From Fusobacterium sp. (GTDB lineage: Bacteria > Fusobacteriota > Fusobacteriia > Fusobacteriales > Fusobacteriaceae): 9,967 bases of DNA. The stretch spans positions 1 to 9,967 of the forward strand of contig JAUNAY010000039.1 of the NCBI GenBank assembly GCA_030527385.1. The letters run 5' to 3'. The translations under genes were made by a program, and so were the position numbers. Positions 1-7,328 of the stretch are shown here, piece after piece. The notes beneath the pieces were generated by a model. The model saw only the letters and a list, made by a program, of their open reading frames with translations, made no database searches and was not told the origin of the DNA. Position 1 is the first letter of the stretch. Each line of letters begins with the position of its first letter.

Positions 1-55
1 TGGAGTTACTTGAAAATTTATTTGTTTTTTTACCAACACTATTTGACAAAGAGCC
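1..55. mobile_element. Probable outer end of an ISL3-like insertion sequence (partial, body off the left edge)
   Basis: Read outward-in on the minus strand, positions 55 down to 31 begin GGCTCTTTGTCAAATAGTG and continue into TTGGTA. From memory, this GGCTCTTTGTCAA start with a following GTTGG resembles the terminal inverted repeats of ISL3-family elements; no database was consulted. The element would end at C55 and extend leftwards out of the window. Positions 1-30 are AT-rich and would be its non-coding subterminal DNA. ISL3-family elements usually make an 8-base target duplication, so the AT-rich bases 56-63 (TTTATTTT) would be one copy. The transposase gene and the partner repeat cannot be seen, so the call rests on one end only. 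Confidence 0.45.
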
Positions 56-70
56 TTTATTTTTTATAAA
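43..70 (+). promoter_or_regulatory. Possible outward hybrid promoter at the insertion-sequence edge
   Basis: A perfect TTGACA (43-48) is followed after 16 bases by TATAAA (65-70), close to the sigma-70 consensus. The -35 box lies within the putative inverted repeat and the -10 box lies in flanking DNA. Transcription would run rightwards into the hairpin at 89-114 and then antisense to the permease gene. AT-rich genomes produce such matches often and no sense gene follows, so activity is uncertain. Confidence 0.3.
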
Positions 71-84
71 ATTTATATCTATTC

Positions 85-114
85 AAAAAAAGAGAGCAAA
101 TAAATGCTCTCTTT
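85..114 (-). terminator. Intrinsic transcription terminator of the operon
   Basis: Perfectly paired arms AAAGAGAGCA (89-98) and TGCTCTCTTT (105-114) enclose a six-base loop. On the minus strand the hairpin runs straight into seven consecutive T residues (91 down to 85, overlapping the base of the stem), the classic Rho-independent layout. It lies 8 bases after the permease stop codon and would end the whole minus-strand transcript. In the plus direction the hairpin is followed by GACAACTTTTAT, a poor U tract, so it is mainly a one-way terminator. Confidence 0.92.
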
Positions 115-122
115 GACAACTT

Positions 123-1427
123 TTATACTATAAGGTTTACTAAACATAGAGCTCCAATAAATAATAAAGTAAAGTTTATTTTTTTGAAATCTCCAGTTAT
201 TAAGTGTATTAGTATATAAGCAAGGAATCCAAGGCTTAGTCCTATACTGATACTATAAGTAAGTGGCATAGCTACAATTATAATAAATGCTGGGAATAAT
301 GATTTCATATCTGTAAAATCAAGATCTTTTACATTTTTGAACATATATCCTCCAACTATAATAAGAGCTGGTGCTGTTGCATAAGCTGGAACTACTCCTA
401 CTATTGGTGAGAAGAATAAAGCTCCTATAAACATTAATGCTGTTACAACTGAAGCAAGTCCTGTTCTAGCTCCTATTGCTACTCCTGCTGCTGATTCAAC
501 GAAAGTAGTAACTGTACTTGTTCCCATTACAGCTCCTGCTATTGTAGCACTAACGTCTGTATAAAGCATTTTTCCAAGTCCTTGAATATGTCCTTTTTCA
601 TCTACCATTCCCATTTGTTTTGAACAAGAAATTAAAGTTCCTAAAGTATCAAATAGGTCAACAAACATAAATGAGAATATAGGTCCTATTAATGATAATT
701 TAAAAGCTCCTATAATATCCAATTTCATTGCTATTGGTGCTGGACTTGGTGGCATTGAGATAACTTGTGATGGAACTGCTACATTACCAGTTATAAATGC
801 TAATAATGTTGAAACAAGAATTCCTATTAGCATTCCACCTTTTACTTGTTTTATTTCAAGAACCATAGATACTATTAATCCTGCTACTCCAATTAATACA
901 GTTGTTGTTATTGGTCCTAATCCTACTAATGTTGCTGGATTTCCTACTACAACACCCATATTTCTTAATCCAATTAGAGTAATAAACATTCCTATTCCTC
1001 CACCAACAGCTATCTTTAATGGTAAAGGTATAGCATTTGCTATTTTTTCTCTAATTCCTCCTATTGAAAGAATAAGGAAAAAGAATCCAGAAATAAATAC
1101 AATTCCTAAAGCAGTTTGCCAAGGCACACCTTTTCCTAATACTAATGTATAAGTAAAGAATGCGTTTAATCCCATTCCAGGTGCTAATGCAAATGGTGCA
1201 TTTGCCCAAACTCCAGATAATAAAGTTGCTAATGCTGAAGCTAAACAAGTTACAGTTATTAATGCTCCTCTGTCCATTCCAGCATCTCCAAGTATAGCAG
1301 GGTTTACAAATATAATATATGACATTGCTAAGAATGTTGTAATCCCTCCTATTACTTCTTGTTTAAGAGTACTTCCTCTTTCAGATATTTTAAAATAATT
1401 TTCTAAAATACCAGTGTTTTGTGACAT
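123..1427 (-). CDS. NCS2/AzgA-family purine (adenine, guanine or hypoxanthine) permease
   Basis: This 434-residue polytopic inner-membrane protein imports purine nucleobases, probably by proton symport, for salvage. It matches the length and layout of the AzgA-like branch of the NCS2 family (PbuG of Bacillus, AdeP/GhxP of E. coli). Visible signatures are APGMGLNAFF at 82-91, DLFDTLGT at 257-264 and GTSTVTTFVESAAG at 302-315, the family's substrate-site and gate segments, within about a dozen or more hydrophobic stretches. The ATG at 1427 has an ideal AGGAGG six bases upstream. It is the last gene of the operon, 24 bases after the pseudouridine synthase. No purine riboswitch can fit in that gap, so purine-responsive control would have to act elsewhere. 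Which purine is carried cannot be told from the motifs. Confidence 0.93.
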   Translation of the reverse strand: MSQNTGILENYFKISERGSTLKQEVIGGITTFLAMSYIIFVNPAILGDAGMDRGALITVTCLASALATLLSGVWANAPFALAPGMGLNAFFTYTLVLGKGVPWQTALGIVFISGFFFLILSIGGIREKIANAIPLPLKIAVGGGIGMFITLIGLRNMGVVVGNPATLVGLGPITTTVLIGVAGLIVSMVLEIKQVKGGMLIGILVSTLLAFITGNVAVPSQVISMPPSPAPIAMKLDIIGAFKLSLIGPIFSFMFVDLFDTLGTLISCSKQMGMVDEKGHIQGLGKMLYTDVSATIAGAVMGTSTVTTFVESAAGVAIGARTGLASVVTALMFIGALFFSPIVGVVPAYATAPALIIVGGYMFKNVKDLDFTDMKSLFPAFIIIVAMPLTYSISIGLSLGFLAYILIHLITGDFKKINFTLLFIGALCLVNLIV

Positions 1428-1433
1428 TTCTCT

Positions 1434-1439
1434 CCTCCT
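1434..1439 (-). promoter_or_regulatory. Strong ribosome binding site of the purine permease
   Basis: On the minus strand the sequence reads TAGGAGGAGAAATG. A full AGGAGG lies six bases before the start codon at 1427. It is the best Shine-Dalgarno in the window and, unlike most others here, does not overlap the stop codon of the preceding gene, so the permease may be translated independently. Confidence 0.85.
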
Positions 1440-1451
1440 ATATTTTAAATT

Positions 1452-2336
1452 TTAATTGTTGCCTAATTTTGATAAAAACTCTTCTGGAACAGGTAAATTT
1501 ATCTCTATCCCATATCTTTCTATTTTAACATAATGTGAGAATAAATACATCATTTTTTCTTTTATTTTGCTTTTATTTTCTCCATATTTATTATCACCTA
1601 TTATATAATTACCTTTATTTGCTAATTGTACTCTAAGTTGATGTGTTCTTCCACTTCCAAGAGTTCCCTCTAATAAAGTACAGCCTTTTCCATATTCAAT
1701 CACTTTAAAAGTGCTTATACTTTCCTTTGCTCCCTCTTCAAATTTATCAACTTCTATTACTTTATCCTCTATTTTCTTTAACCAGCTTTTTATTTTAAAC
1801 TCTTTTTCTTTTACTCTTCCATTCACAAGGATATAGTATTTTTTATCAATATCTCTATTTCTTATATCTTCAGCTAACTCTCTTGTTACTACTAACGATT
1901 TAGCCCCTATTATAAGCCCAGATGTCGCCTTATCTATTCTATTTACAAAGTTAAAATTTTCATTTTTTAAATATGTTTTTAGCATTTCAGAAATTCCATA
2001 CTCATAGCCACTTCCTTTGTGCATTACCATATTACCTTTTTTATTAAAAATCAAAATCTTATCATCTTCATAAACTATCAATTTTTTAATTTTCTCTATC
2101 TCTTTATCTTCAACAGAAACCAATTTTTCCTCTTTAGTCTCTCCACCATTAAAAAATACTTTTACTACATCTTCAAATTGAAGTCTATAATTTTCCTTGC
2201 TTTTCTTTCCATTTACTTTTACTTTTCCAGTTCTAATTCCTTTAAAAATTTCAGTTAAAGATATATCTTCATATTTTTTTCTTAAAAACCTATCCAATCT
2301 TACATTTTCATACTCTTTATCTATTATATACTCCAT
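1452..2336 (-). CDS. RluA/RluC-family pseudouridine synthase with S4 domain
   Basis: This cytoplasmic enzyme converts specific uridines in RNA, most likely 23S rRNA, to pseudouridine. Residues 10-62 form an S4 RNA-binding domain (RLDRFLRKKY, then KVKVNGKK). The catalytic domain follows from about residue 85. The active-site segment is NRIDKATSG (132-140), with D135 as the expected catalytic aspartate, and a second family motif GRTHQLRVQLA is at 229-239. The length of 294 residues is usual. The catalytic motif departs from the commoner HRLDKDTSG: His is Asn and the second Asp is Ala, while the key Asp, Arg and TSG are kept. The start has AGGTGA four bases upstream, overlapping the rodA TAG stop. 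Domain order resembles RluC more than RluB/RsuA, but the target uridine cannot be assigned. Confidence 0.92.
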   Translation of the reverse strand: MEYIIDKEYENVRLDRFLRKKYEDISLTEIFKGIRTGKVKVNGKKSKENYRLQFEDVVKVFFNGGETKEEKLVSVEDKEIEKIKKLIVYEDDKILIFNKKGNMVMHKGSGYEYGISEMLKTYLKNENFNFVNRIDKATSGLIIGAKSLVVTRELAEDIRNRDIDKKYYILVNGRVKEKEFKIKSWLKKIEDKVIEVDKFEEGAKESISTFKVIEYGKGCTLLEGTLGSGRTHQLRVQLANKGNYIIGDNKYGENKSKIKEKMMYLFSHYVKIERYGIEINLPVPEEFLSKLGNN

Positions 2337-2344
2337 ATCTTCAC

Positions 2345-3451
2345 CTAATCTCTATATAATTTTACACTTTGAACTATACCTAACATCATAAAACTTATAA
2401 GTAGAGATGTTCCACCATAGCTCATAAGTAATAATGGTTTACCTGTTACTGGCATAATTCCCATTATCATTCCTACATTTATTATCAAATGAAATAAGAA
2501 AATTGAAGCTATTCCATAACAAATAAGCTTTCCATACTTATCTTCTGTTGTATCAGCTATATAAACTATTTGCATTATCAATAAAAAATATAAACCTAAA
2601 AGCACAACCCCACCTACAAATCCTCTTTCTTCCAAGAAAACAGATCCTATAAAATCTGTGTGTGCTTCTGGTAAAAATCTTAATTTACTCTGAGTACTTT
2701 GCAAAAAACCTTTTCCATACATTCCACCAGAACCTATTGCTATCATAGATTGGGTAACATTCCACCCACTTCCCAACAAATCAGCTTCTGGATTTAAAAA
2801 AGTAAGCACTCTTTGTCTTTGATATGGTTTCAACAGGAAAAAATATGCTGCTGGTACAGATACAATTCCACCTAATCCCATAATTATTATGGTTTTCCAA
2901 TCTATTCCGTGTATAAATATAATTACACAAAATGTCATTGCTAAAATAAGTGTAGTTCCTAAATCTGGTTGTTTCAAAATAAGAAGCATTACAGGAAGAA
3001 TGTGTAATCCTGCTACAATAACACTTTTTAATCCAACAAATCTATCTCTATACTTTAATACTAAAAATTCTGAAAGAGTAAGTATTACCAACACTTTTCC
3101 TATCTCTGAAGGTTGTATACTAATAGGTCCTAAATCTATCCATCTTTGTGCCCCAAGTCTCTTTACCCCCAATACATATACAGAAGATAAAATACCTATA
3201 TTCAAAATATAAAGAATCTTATAGTACTTAGCATATTTTCTGTAATCTATAAAGGAAAAAAATAGATACACAAATATTCCTATAACTCCCCAAAATGCTT
3301 CTTTTTTATAGAATGATGATGTTTTATGTATTGTTGCACTATATATAGTTAAAATACTAATAACTACTATTATTACTGCATTAAGCAAAAGAAAGATGTT
3401 CATTTTTTTCATCTTTTTTAATCCTAATTTAAAATCTCTTCTTCTTCCCAT
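2345..3451 (-). CDS. rodA: RodA, SEDS-family peptidoglycan glycosyltransferase
   Basis: RodA polymerises lipid II into glycan strands during side-wall elongation, working in the inner membrane with a class B penicillin-binding protein and the MreB system. The 368-residue protein has about ten membrane segments. Family motifs are RWIDLGPISIQPSE (103-116), KQPDLGT (160-166), LTFLNPEADLLGSGWN (216-231), IAIGSGGMYGKGF (237-249) and PEAHTDFIG (261-269), where D266 corresponds to the essential SEDS aspartate. The C-terminal PVTGKPLLLMSYGGTSLL (334-351) is also typical. The HTDFI and IAIGSGG wording fits RodA better than FtsW. The start at 3451 uses AGGGAG nine bases upstream; later in-frame methionines (residues 14 and 17) lack a good site. 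The basic N-terminus is expected for a cytosolic tail. No mreBCD or PBP2 gene is in the window. Confidence 0.93.
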   Translation of the reverse strand: MGRRRDFKLGLKKMKKMNIFLLLNAVIIVVISILTIYSATIHKTSSFYKKEAFWGVIGIFVYLFFSFIDYRKYAKYYKILYILNIGILSSVYVLGVKRLGAQRWIDLGPISIQPSEIGKVLVILTLSEFLVLKYRDRFVGLKSVIVAGLHILPVMLLILKQPDLGTTLILAMTFCVIIFIHGIDWKTIIIMGLGGIVSVPAAYFFLLKPYQRQRVLTFLNPEADLLGSGWNVTQSMIAIGSGGMYGKGFLQSTQSKLRFLPEAHTDFIGSVFLEERGFVGGVVLLGLYFLLIMQIVYIADTTEDKYGKLICYGIASIFLFHLIINVGMIMGIMPVTGKPLLLMSYGGTSLLISFMMLGIVQSVKLYRD

Positions 3452-3460
3452 CTTCTTTTA

Positions 3461-3466
3461 CTCCCT
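3461..3466 (-). promoter_or_regulatory. Ribosome binding site of rodA overlapping the dut stop codon
   Basis: AGGGAG on the minus strand overlaps the TAG stop of dut (3465-3467) and lies nine bases before the rodA ATG at 3451. The spacing is slightly long, but it is the only good site near the candidate starts and supports the upstream-most ATG. Confidence 0.65.
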
Positions 3467-3905
3467 ATTTACCTGTATGCCCAAATCCTCCTGCTCCTCT
3501 TTCTGTCTCATCAAGAGTTTCTACAACTTCCCACTCTATTTGTTCAACTTTATTTAAAACTAGTTGTCCTATTCTTTCTTGTGGATTTATTGTATATGAA
3601 TCTTTGCTCATATTTGCTATAATTATTTTTAGCTCTCCTCTATAATCACTATCTATTGTTCCAGGAGTGTTTAAAAGTGTAATTCCGTGTTTTAATGCAA
3701 GTCCACTTCTTGGTCTTACTTGAACTTCATATCCATCTGGAATAGCTATTTTTATTCCAGTAGGAACCAATGTTCTCTCTAATGATCCTAATACTATTGG
3801 CTCAACTATATTAGCTCTTATATCCATTCCAGCTGCTCCAGCTGTTTCATATTTTGGAAGTTCTACTCCATTTTCTCTAACTATTTTTACTATTACTTTT
3901 TCCAT
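3465..3905 (-). CDS. dut: dUTP diphosphatase (dUTPase, trimeric type)
   Basis: The enzyme hydrolyses dUTP to dUMP and pyrophosphate, keeping uracil out of DNA and supplying dUMP to thymidylate synthase. All five motifs of the homotrimeric family are present in 146 residues: AGAAGMDIRA (22-31), RPRSGLALKHGI (64-75), NTPGTIDSDYRGEL (79-92), ERIGQLVL (110-117) and RGAGGFGHTGK (136-146). D85 matches the catalytic aspartate (D90 of E. coli Dut), and Y88 matches the tyrosine that discriminates against ribose and larger bases. The final motif has GHTGK where GSTG is more usual, a small change in the flexible P-loop-like arm. The start has AAGGAG six bases upstream, overlapping the TAA stop of the peptidase gene. 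Full length, with no sign of damage. Confidence 0.97.
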   Translation of the reverse strand: MEKVIVKIVRENGVELPKYETAGAAGMDIRANIVEPIVLGSLERTLVPTGIKIAIPDGYEVQVRPRSGLALKHGITLLNTPGTIDSDYRGELKIIIANMSKDSYTINPQERIGQLVLNKVEQIEWEVVETLDETERGAGGFGHTGK

Positions 3906-3911
3906 TTCTCT

Positions 3912-3917
3912 CTCCTT
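3912..3917 (-). promoter_or_regulatory. Ribosome binding site of dut overlapping the peptidase stop codon
   Basis: AAGGAG on the minus strand shares bases with the TAA stop (3916-3918) of the M16 peptidase gene and lies six bases before the dut ATG. This is one of several stop/Shine-Dalgarno fusions in the operon and implies translational coupling or reinitiation. Confidence 0.75.
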
Positions 3918-5139
3918 AAATATCTCCTAATACTGTATATGAATAATACTCCTCTTGGAACAAATATTCAGCTGTTTTCTTTATATCTTCTAAACTAATT
4001 TTTTCTATTTTTTCAATAATTTCATTAATATCTATTACTTCATCATATAGGAAATAAGAGTTTGCCATTCTGCTCATTTTTCCTTTACTGCTTTCTAAAC
4101 TAAATGTTAACATACTCAAAAATTGATTTTTAGATTTTTGAAGTTCTGATTCAGTTATTCCATTATCTCTAATATCATTAAATTCATTTTTTATAATTTC
4201 TAATACTTCCTTATAACTCTCTTTAGTTGTTCCAGCATAAATAGTAAACAATCCACCCTCTAAGAATGCTGTTCCATAACTATATACAGAGTATGCAAGT
4301 CCTCTTTCCTCTCTTATCTTTTGGAAAAGTCTAGAACTCATATTTCCACCTAGTACACTTGATATTATTGCTCCTGGATATTTCATCTCATCTTTTAATC
4401 CATTTCCTCTTGTATTAAAGCATAGATGTACCTGATTTGTTTCTCTTTTTATCTTATTTTCCCCACCATTTATTGTAAATGATGTATCTATATCTCTTCT
4501 ATAATCACTATCTCTAAATTTTCCAAGCCCATTATTTAAAAGAGTATAAATCTCTTCTACATTTACATTTCCAGCAACAGAAATTACAAGATTTGAATCT
4601 ATATATTGTTCATTAAAATATTTTAAGAATTTCTCTCTTGTTATTCCTTTCAAGCTTTCAATAGTTCCTAATACACTATTTGATTGTACCCCTTTAACTG
4701 CAAATTTCACATTTTCATCGTGTATTATCTCTTCTGGAATATCATCATACATTCTTATCTCTTCAATTATTACATTTCTTTCTTTTTCTAAGTTTTCTTC
4801 TGTAAATATTGAGTTCATAAACATATCTGATAATATCTCTATTCCAGTTCCAATTTTATTTGAAAGCATTTGAATATAGTAAGCTGTAATATCTCTGCTT
4901 GTATAAGCGTTTATTATTCCACCCTCATTATCTACCATTTCAGAAATATCTTTAGCTGTTCTTGTTTTTGTTCCTTTAAACATCATATGTTCAATATAGT
5001 GTGAAACTCCACTCTCTTCTGGATACTCATTTCTTGATCCTGTATTTACAAATATCCCTAAACTAACTGTGTTTATACTGTCTATATTATCAATTAATAC
5101 AGGTATTCCATTATCTAGTTTTTTTACTATTATACTCAT
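3916..5139 (-). CDS. M16-family zinc metallopeptidase (YmxG/processing-peptidase-like)
   Basis: This is a 407-residue peptidase of the pitrilysin/insulinase family, of the short two-domain form that usually dimerises. The inverted zinc site HYIEH is at 47-51 (H47 and H51 ligands, E50 catalytic), and E127 in NVIIEEI (122-128) is the expected third ligand, 76 residues after H51. The N-terminal M16 domain includes GGIINAYTSRDITAYY (73-88). A C-terminal M16_C domain follows and contains REERGLAYSVYSYG, the Arg/Tyr region used for substrate binding. There is no signal peptide, so it is probably cytosolic; the substrate is unknown. It resembles Bacillus YmxG (MlpA) and the mitochondrial processing peptidase beta subunit. 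The start has AAAGGA five bases upstream. It lies between lptG and dut with gaps of 12 and 10 bases. Confidence 0.94.
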   Translation of the reverse strand: MSIIVKKLDNGIPVLIDNIDSINTVSLGIFVNTGSRNEYPEESGVSHYIEHMMFKGTKTRTAKDISEMVDNEGGIINAYTSRDITAYYIQMLSNKIGTGIEILSDMFMNSIFTEENLEKERNVIIEEIRMYDDIPEEIIHDENVKFAVKGVQSNSVLGTIESLKGITREKFLKYFNEQYIDSNLVISVAGNVNVEEIYTLLNNGLGKFRDSDYRRDIDTSFTINGGENKIKRETNQVHLCFNTRGNGLKDEMKYPGAIISSVLGGNMSSRLFQKIREERGLAYSVYSYGTAFLEGGLFTIYAGTTKESYKEVLEIIKNEFNDIRDNGITESELQKSKNQFLSMLTFSLESSKGKMSRMANSYFLYDEVIDINEIIEKIEKISLEDIKKTAEYLFQEEYYSYTVLGDI

Positions 5140-5151
5140 AACTTTCCTTTC

Positions 5152-6234
5152 TTAATATTCCGATTTATACATAAAATAGATTCCTACTCCTAAAAATATG
5201 ATATTTGGAATCCAACCACCTATAAATGGATTTAAAAATCCATTTATACTTAGAGCCTCAAAAGAAGCTTGTACAATATAATAACCATAACCTAATGCCA
5301 CAGATAAAGCTAAATTTATAGCTGAAGCTCCTCTTACATATCTACTTCCTAATGATAATCCCAAGAAAGATATTATAAAACTAGCAAAAGGAAAAGAGTA
5401 TCTATTCCCTAGTTCCACTAAATATTCCCTTGTATCTCCACCTATACTTTTTATCTCTCTAATAGATTTTTTTAGTTCTTTTATTGTAAGAGTTCTTGGT
5501 TCTACACTTTGAGTTATAAATTTTTCTGGTTCATCATCATATTTATTTTCTGTAAATATATCTTTTTCTATTGATTTTCCTATTTTTTCACCATCGTATA
5601 TATTTGCTTCTTTTAACATCCAAACCTTTTTACTAAAATTATATCTTCCCTCTTTTGCTGTAATTATTCTCTCTACTTTATCAAAATTTTTATTTAGATC
5701 TAAAATTTCAATATTTTCAGCAAATCCAGTTTTTCTATTAATCTTTCCCATCAAATATATATAATTTCCGTTTTCTCCTCTTAAAAAAGCGTTATTTTTT
5801 TCTTCAGGAGCTTCTCTTATTATACTTTCTCCACTTTTTATCTCTCTATTTTTTCTAATTGCATACGGATACAAAGAGTCATTAATAAAGAATACTATCA
5901 CTGATATTATTCCAGATAATAAAATTGGGAAAAGAACTATTCTTTTAAAACTTATTCCAGCAGTTTTTAAAGATATTATCTCTAAATTTGATGCCATTGC
6001 ACTTATTGTCATAAGAGAACCAAGAAGTACAGCTAGTGGAGCAACATCTATCAAAATTTTAGGTATCATTGTTAAAATGTACACTAGTGACTCATCTGCT
6101 GAAAATCTACCATCACTTACATATCTTATAACTTTAAATAATTGACTTACTAAAAATATTCCAACAAAGGCTATTAAACTCAATAAAAATGATTTTATAA
6201 AATTTTTACTTATATATCTATCAATTATCTTCAT
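5152..6234 (-). CDS. lptG: LptG-type permease subunit of the lipopolysaccharide exporter
   Basis: LptG pairs with LptF and the ATPase LptB to extract lipopolysaccharide from the inner membrane and push it onto the LptC/LptA bridge. The 360-residue protein has the YjgP/YjgQ layout: three N-terminal membrane segments (about 12-37, 52-78, 98-120), a periplasmic beta-jellyroll (about 125-265) and three C-terminal segments (about 278-297, 303-327, 335-357). LGSLMTISAMASNLEIISLKTAGISFKRI (72-99) resembles the LptG coupling-helix region, where E. coli has LGALLGLGMLAQRSELVVMQASG. The ATG directly follows the lptF stop codon with no gap. The LptF/LptG assignment rests on order and this segment; the two are paralogues and could be swapped. 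Neither lptB nor lptC/lptA is in the window. Confidence 0.88.
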   Translation of the reverse strand: MKIIDRYISKNFIKSFLLSLIAFVGIFLVSQLFKVIRYVSDGRFSADESLVYILTMIPKILIDVAPLAVLLGSLMTISAMASNLEIISLKTAGISFKRIVLFPILLSGIISVIVFFINDSLYPYAIRKNREIKSGESIIREAPEEKNNAFLRGENGNYIYLMGKINRKTGFAENIEILDLNKNFDKVERIITAKEGRYNFSKKVWMLKEANIYDGEKIGKSIEKDIFTENKYDDEPEKFITQSVEPRTLTIKELKKSIREIKSIGGDTREYLVELGNRYSFPFASFIISFLGLSLGSRYVRGASAINLALSVALGYGYYIVQASFEALSINGFLNPFIGGWIPNIIFLGVGIYFMYKSEY

Positions 6235-6246
6235 CTATATCCCCCT
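6232..6246 (-). promoter_or_regulatory. lptF-lptG translational coupling junction
   Basis: On the minus strand the junction reads AGGGGGATATAGATG. The Shine-Dalgarno AGGGGG (6241-6246) is formed by sense codons of lptF, the TAG stop occupies 6235-6237 and the lptG ATG follows immediately. Ribosomes ending lptF can restart directly on lptG, which would help equal output of the two halves of the LptFG heterodimer. Confidence 0.8.
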
Positions 6247-7317
6247 GGCTTTCTTTTTATAAAATATATAAGTCAAAAGGAATAGCACAAAATTTGGTGT
6301 CCAAACCCCTATAAATGGTGGAATTTTACCTCTATTAGCCATTACCATTCCAATGTTAAGCAATGTTATATATGCAAATATAACTACCATACTCAATGCA
6401 AAATTAGCTCCTTTTCCACTTCTGTGATGTCCAATAGACATAAATACTCCTAATAAAGATAACATTATAGTCGATAATGGCAGAGCTATTTTTCTATTTA
6501 TCTCAACTTTATATTTTATTTTATCATCTGGAGCTTGATTTTTAATATCTTTTAAAAGCATTCCTATACTCATAGCCTCTATATCTTTAACTTTTATATC
6601 AATCCCATCAAAATATGCTGTAAGTGGAACTTTTTTATCATCGAATTCCCCACGCAACTTTTCTTTTCCCTCTTTATCAAAATCGAAAAATTTTGATTTT
6701 GTGATAACCATTGCTGAATCTTTCCAATATGCCTTTTCTCCTACTAATACAGTCGGGAAATTTTCATTTTCATCTTTTTGGAATATTAAAACCCCTCTAG
6801 CCTGTCTATCTTTTCCTGTTATTCTATCAATATAAAGATTATACTCATCAACTTCATCTATAAAAGTTTTTTCTTTTAATTGAAATACAGGATTTTCATA
6901 AGCTATTTTTGTCGTTATGTATTGCAACTTCTTAAAAGATCTTGGTATTATGCTCTCTTGAAGAAAAAATATAAAAAGAGTTGTCACACAAGCTAAAACA
7001 AATATAGGTTTTACTATCTCTTTTATTCCCATTCCTATTGAACTCATAGCAGTAGCTTCACTAGTTCTTGTAAATTTTGAAAATGTCAACATCACACCTA
7101 AAAATATTCCCATTGGAATAGTTTGTGATAATATAGGTGGCAGATAAAAAGACAATATTCTAATTATATCTATGATTGAGATCCCCTTTACTATTATATT
7201 TTCCATCATAGCTACAATAATATCTATTAAAAATATAAAAGTAAACAGAGATATACCAAATAAAATTGGCATCTTTACCTCTTCTAATATATACTTTTCT
7301 ATTATTTTTATTTTCAT
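6235..7317 (-). CDS. lptF: LptF-type permease subunit of the lipopolysaccharide exporter
   Basis: LptF is the partner of LptG in the LptB2FG transporter, which moves lipopolysaccharide out of the inner membrane. Its 360 residues show the expected three-plus-three membrane helices around a periplasmic jellyroll of about 125-265. N-terminal helices are near 16-38, 50-80 and 101-120; C-terminal ones are near 275-295, 303-327 and 336-353. LGVMLTFSKFTRTSEATAMSSIG (73-95) corresponds to the LptF segment LGLLMTLGKLYTESEITVMHACG of E. coli and contacts LptB in known structures. RKIALPLSTIMLSLLGVFMS (275-294) is also typical. It is upstream of lptG as in E. coli. Its start has AGGAG six bases upstream, overlapping the cvpA stop. 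The presence of this pair is the best evidence in the window for an outer membrane with lipopolysaccharide. Confidence 0.88.
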   Translation of the reverse strand: MKIKIIEKYILEEVKMPILFGISLFTFIFLIDIIVAMMENIIVKGISIIDIIRILSFYLPPILSQTIPMGIFLGVMLTFSKFTRTSEATAMSSIGMGIKEIVKPIFVLACVTTLFIFFLQESIIPRSFKKLQYITTKIAYENPVFQLKEKTFIDEVDEYNLYIDRITGKDRQARGVLIFQKDENENFPTVLVGEKAYWKDSAMVITKSKFFDFDKEGKEKLRGEFDDKKVPLTAYFDGIDIKVKDIEAMSIGMLLKDIKNQAPDDKIKYKVEINRKIALPLSTIMLSLLGVFMSIGHHRSGKGANFALSMVVIFAYITLLNIGMVMANRGKIPPFIGVWTPNFVLFLLTYIFYKKKARGI

Positions 7318-7323
7318 ATATTT

Positions 7324-7328
7324 CTCCT
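7324..7328 (-). promoter_or_regulatory. Ribosome binding site of lptF overlapping the cvpA stop codon
   Basis: AGGAG on the minus strand shares bases with the TAG stop of the CvpA-family gene (7327-7329), giving the fused string TAGGAG six bases before the lptF ATG at 7317. Confidence 0.75.

Noticed and set aside
89..119. The hairpin arm and the adjacent TTTGACAA (112-119) repeat part of the putative element end at 42-55, hinting at a second inverted repeat.
   Set aside because: Only an eight-base match is shared and the arm is fully explained as a terminator with a T tract; no element of sensible size would lie between the two copies.
1051..1248. Open frame of 65 codons within the permease region in another minus-strand frame.
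   Set aside because: It lies wholly inside the permease gene, has no recognisable domain, and reads as a frame shadow.
2019..3212. Plus-strand open frames opposite the pseudouridine synthase and rodA genes (2019-2258, 2197-2391, 2889-3212).
   Set aside because: Their Phe/Ile/Tyr-rich translations are typical of the reverse complement of AT-rich coding DNA, and the minus-strand genes there have full sets of family motifs.
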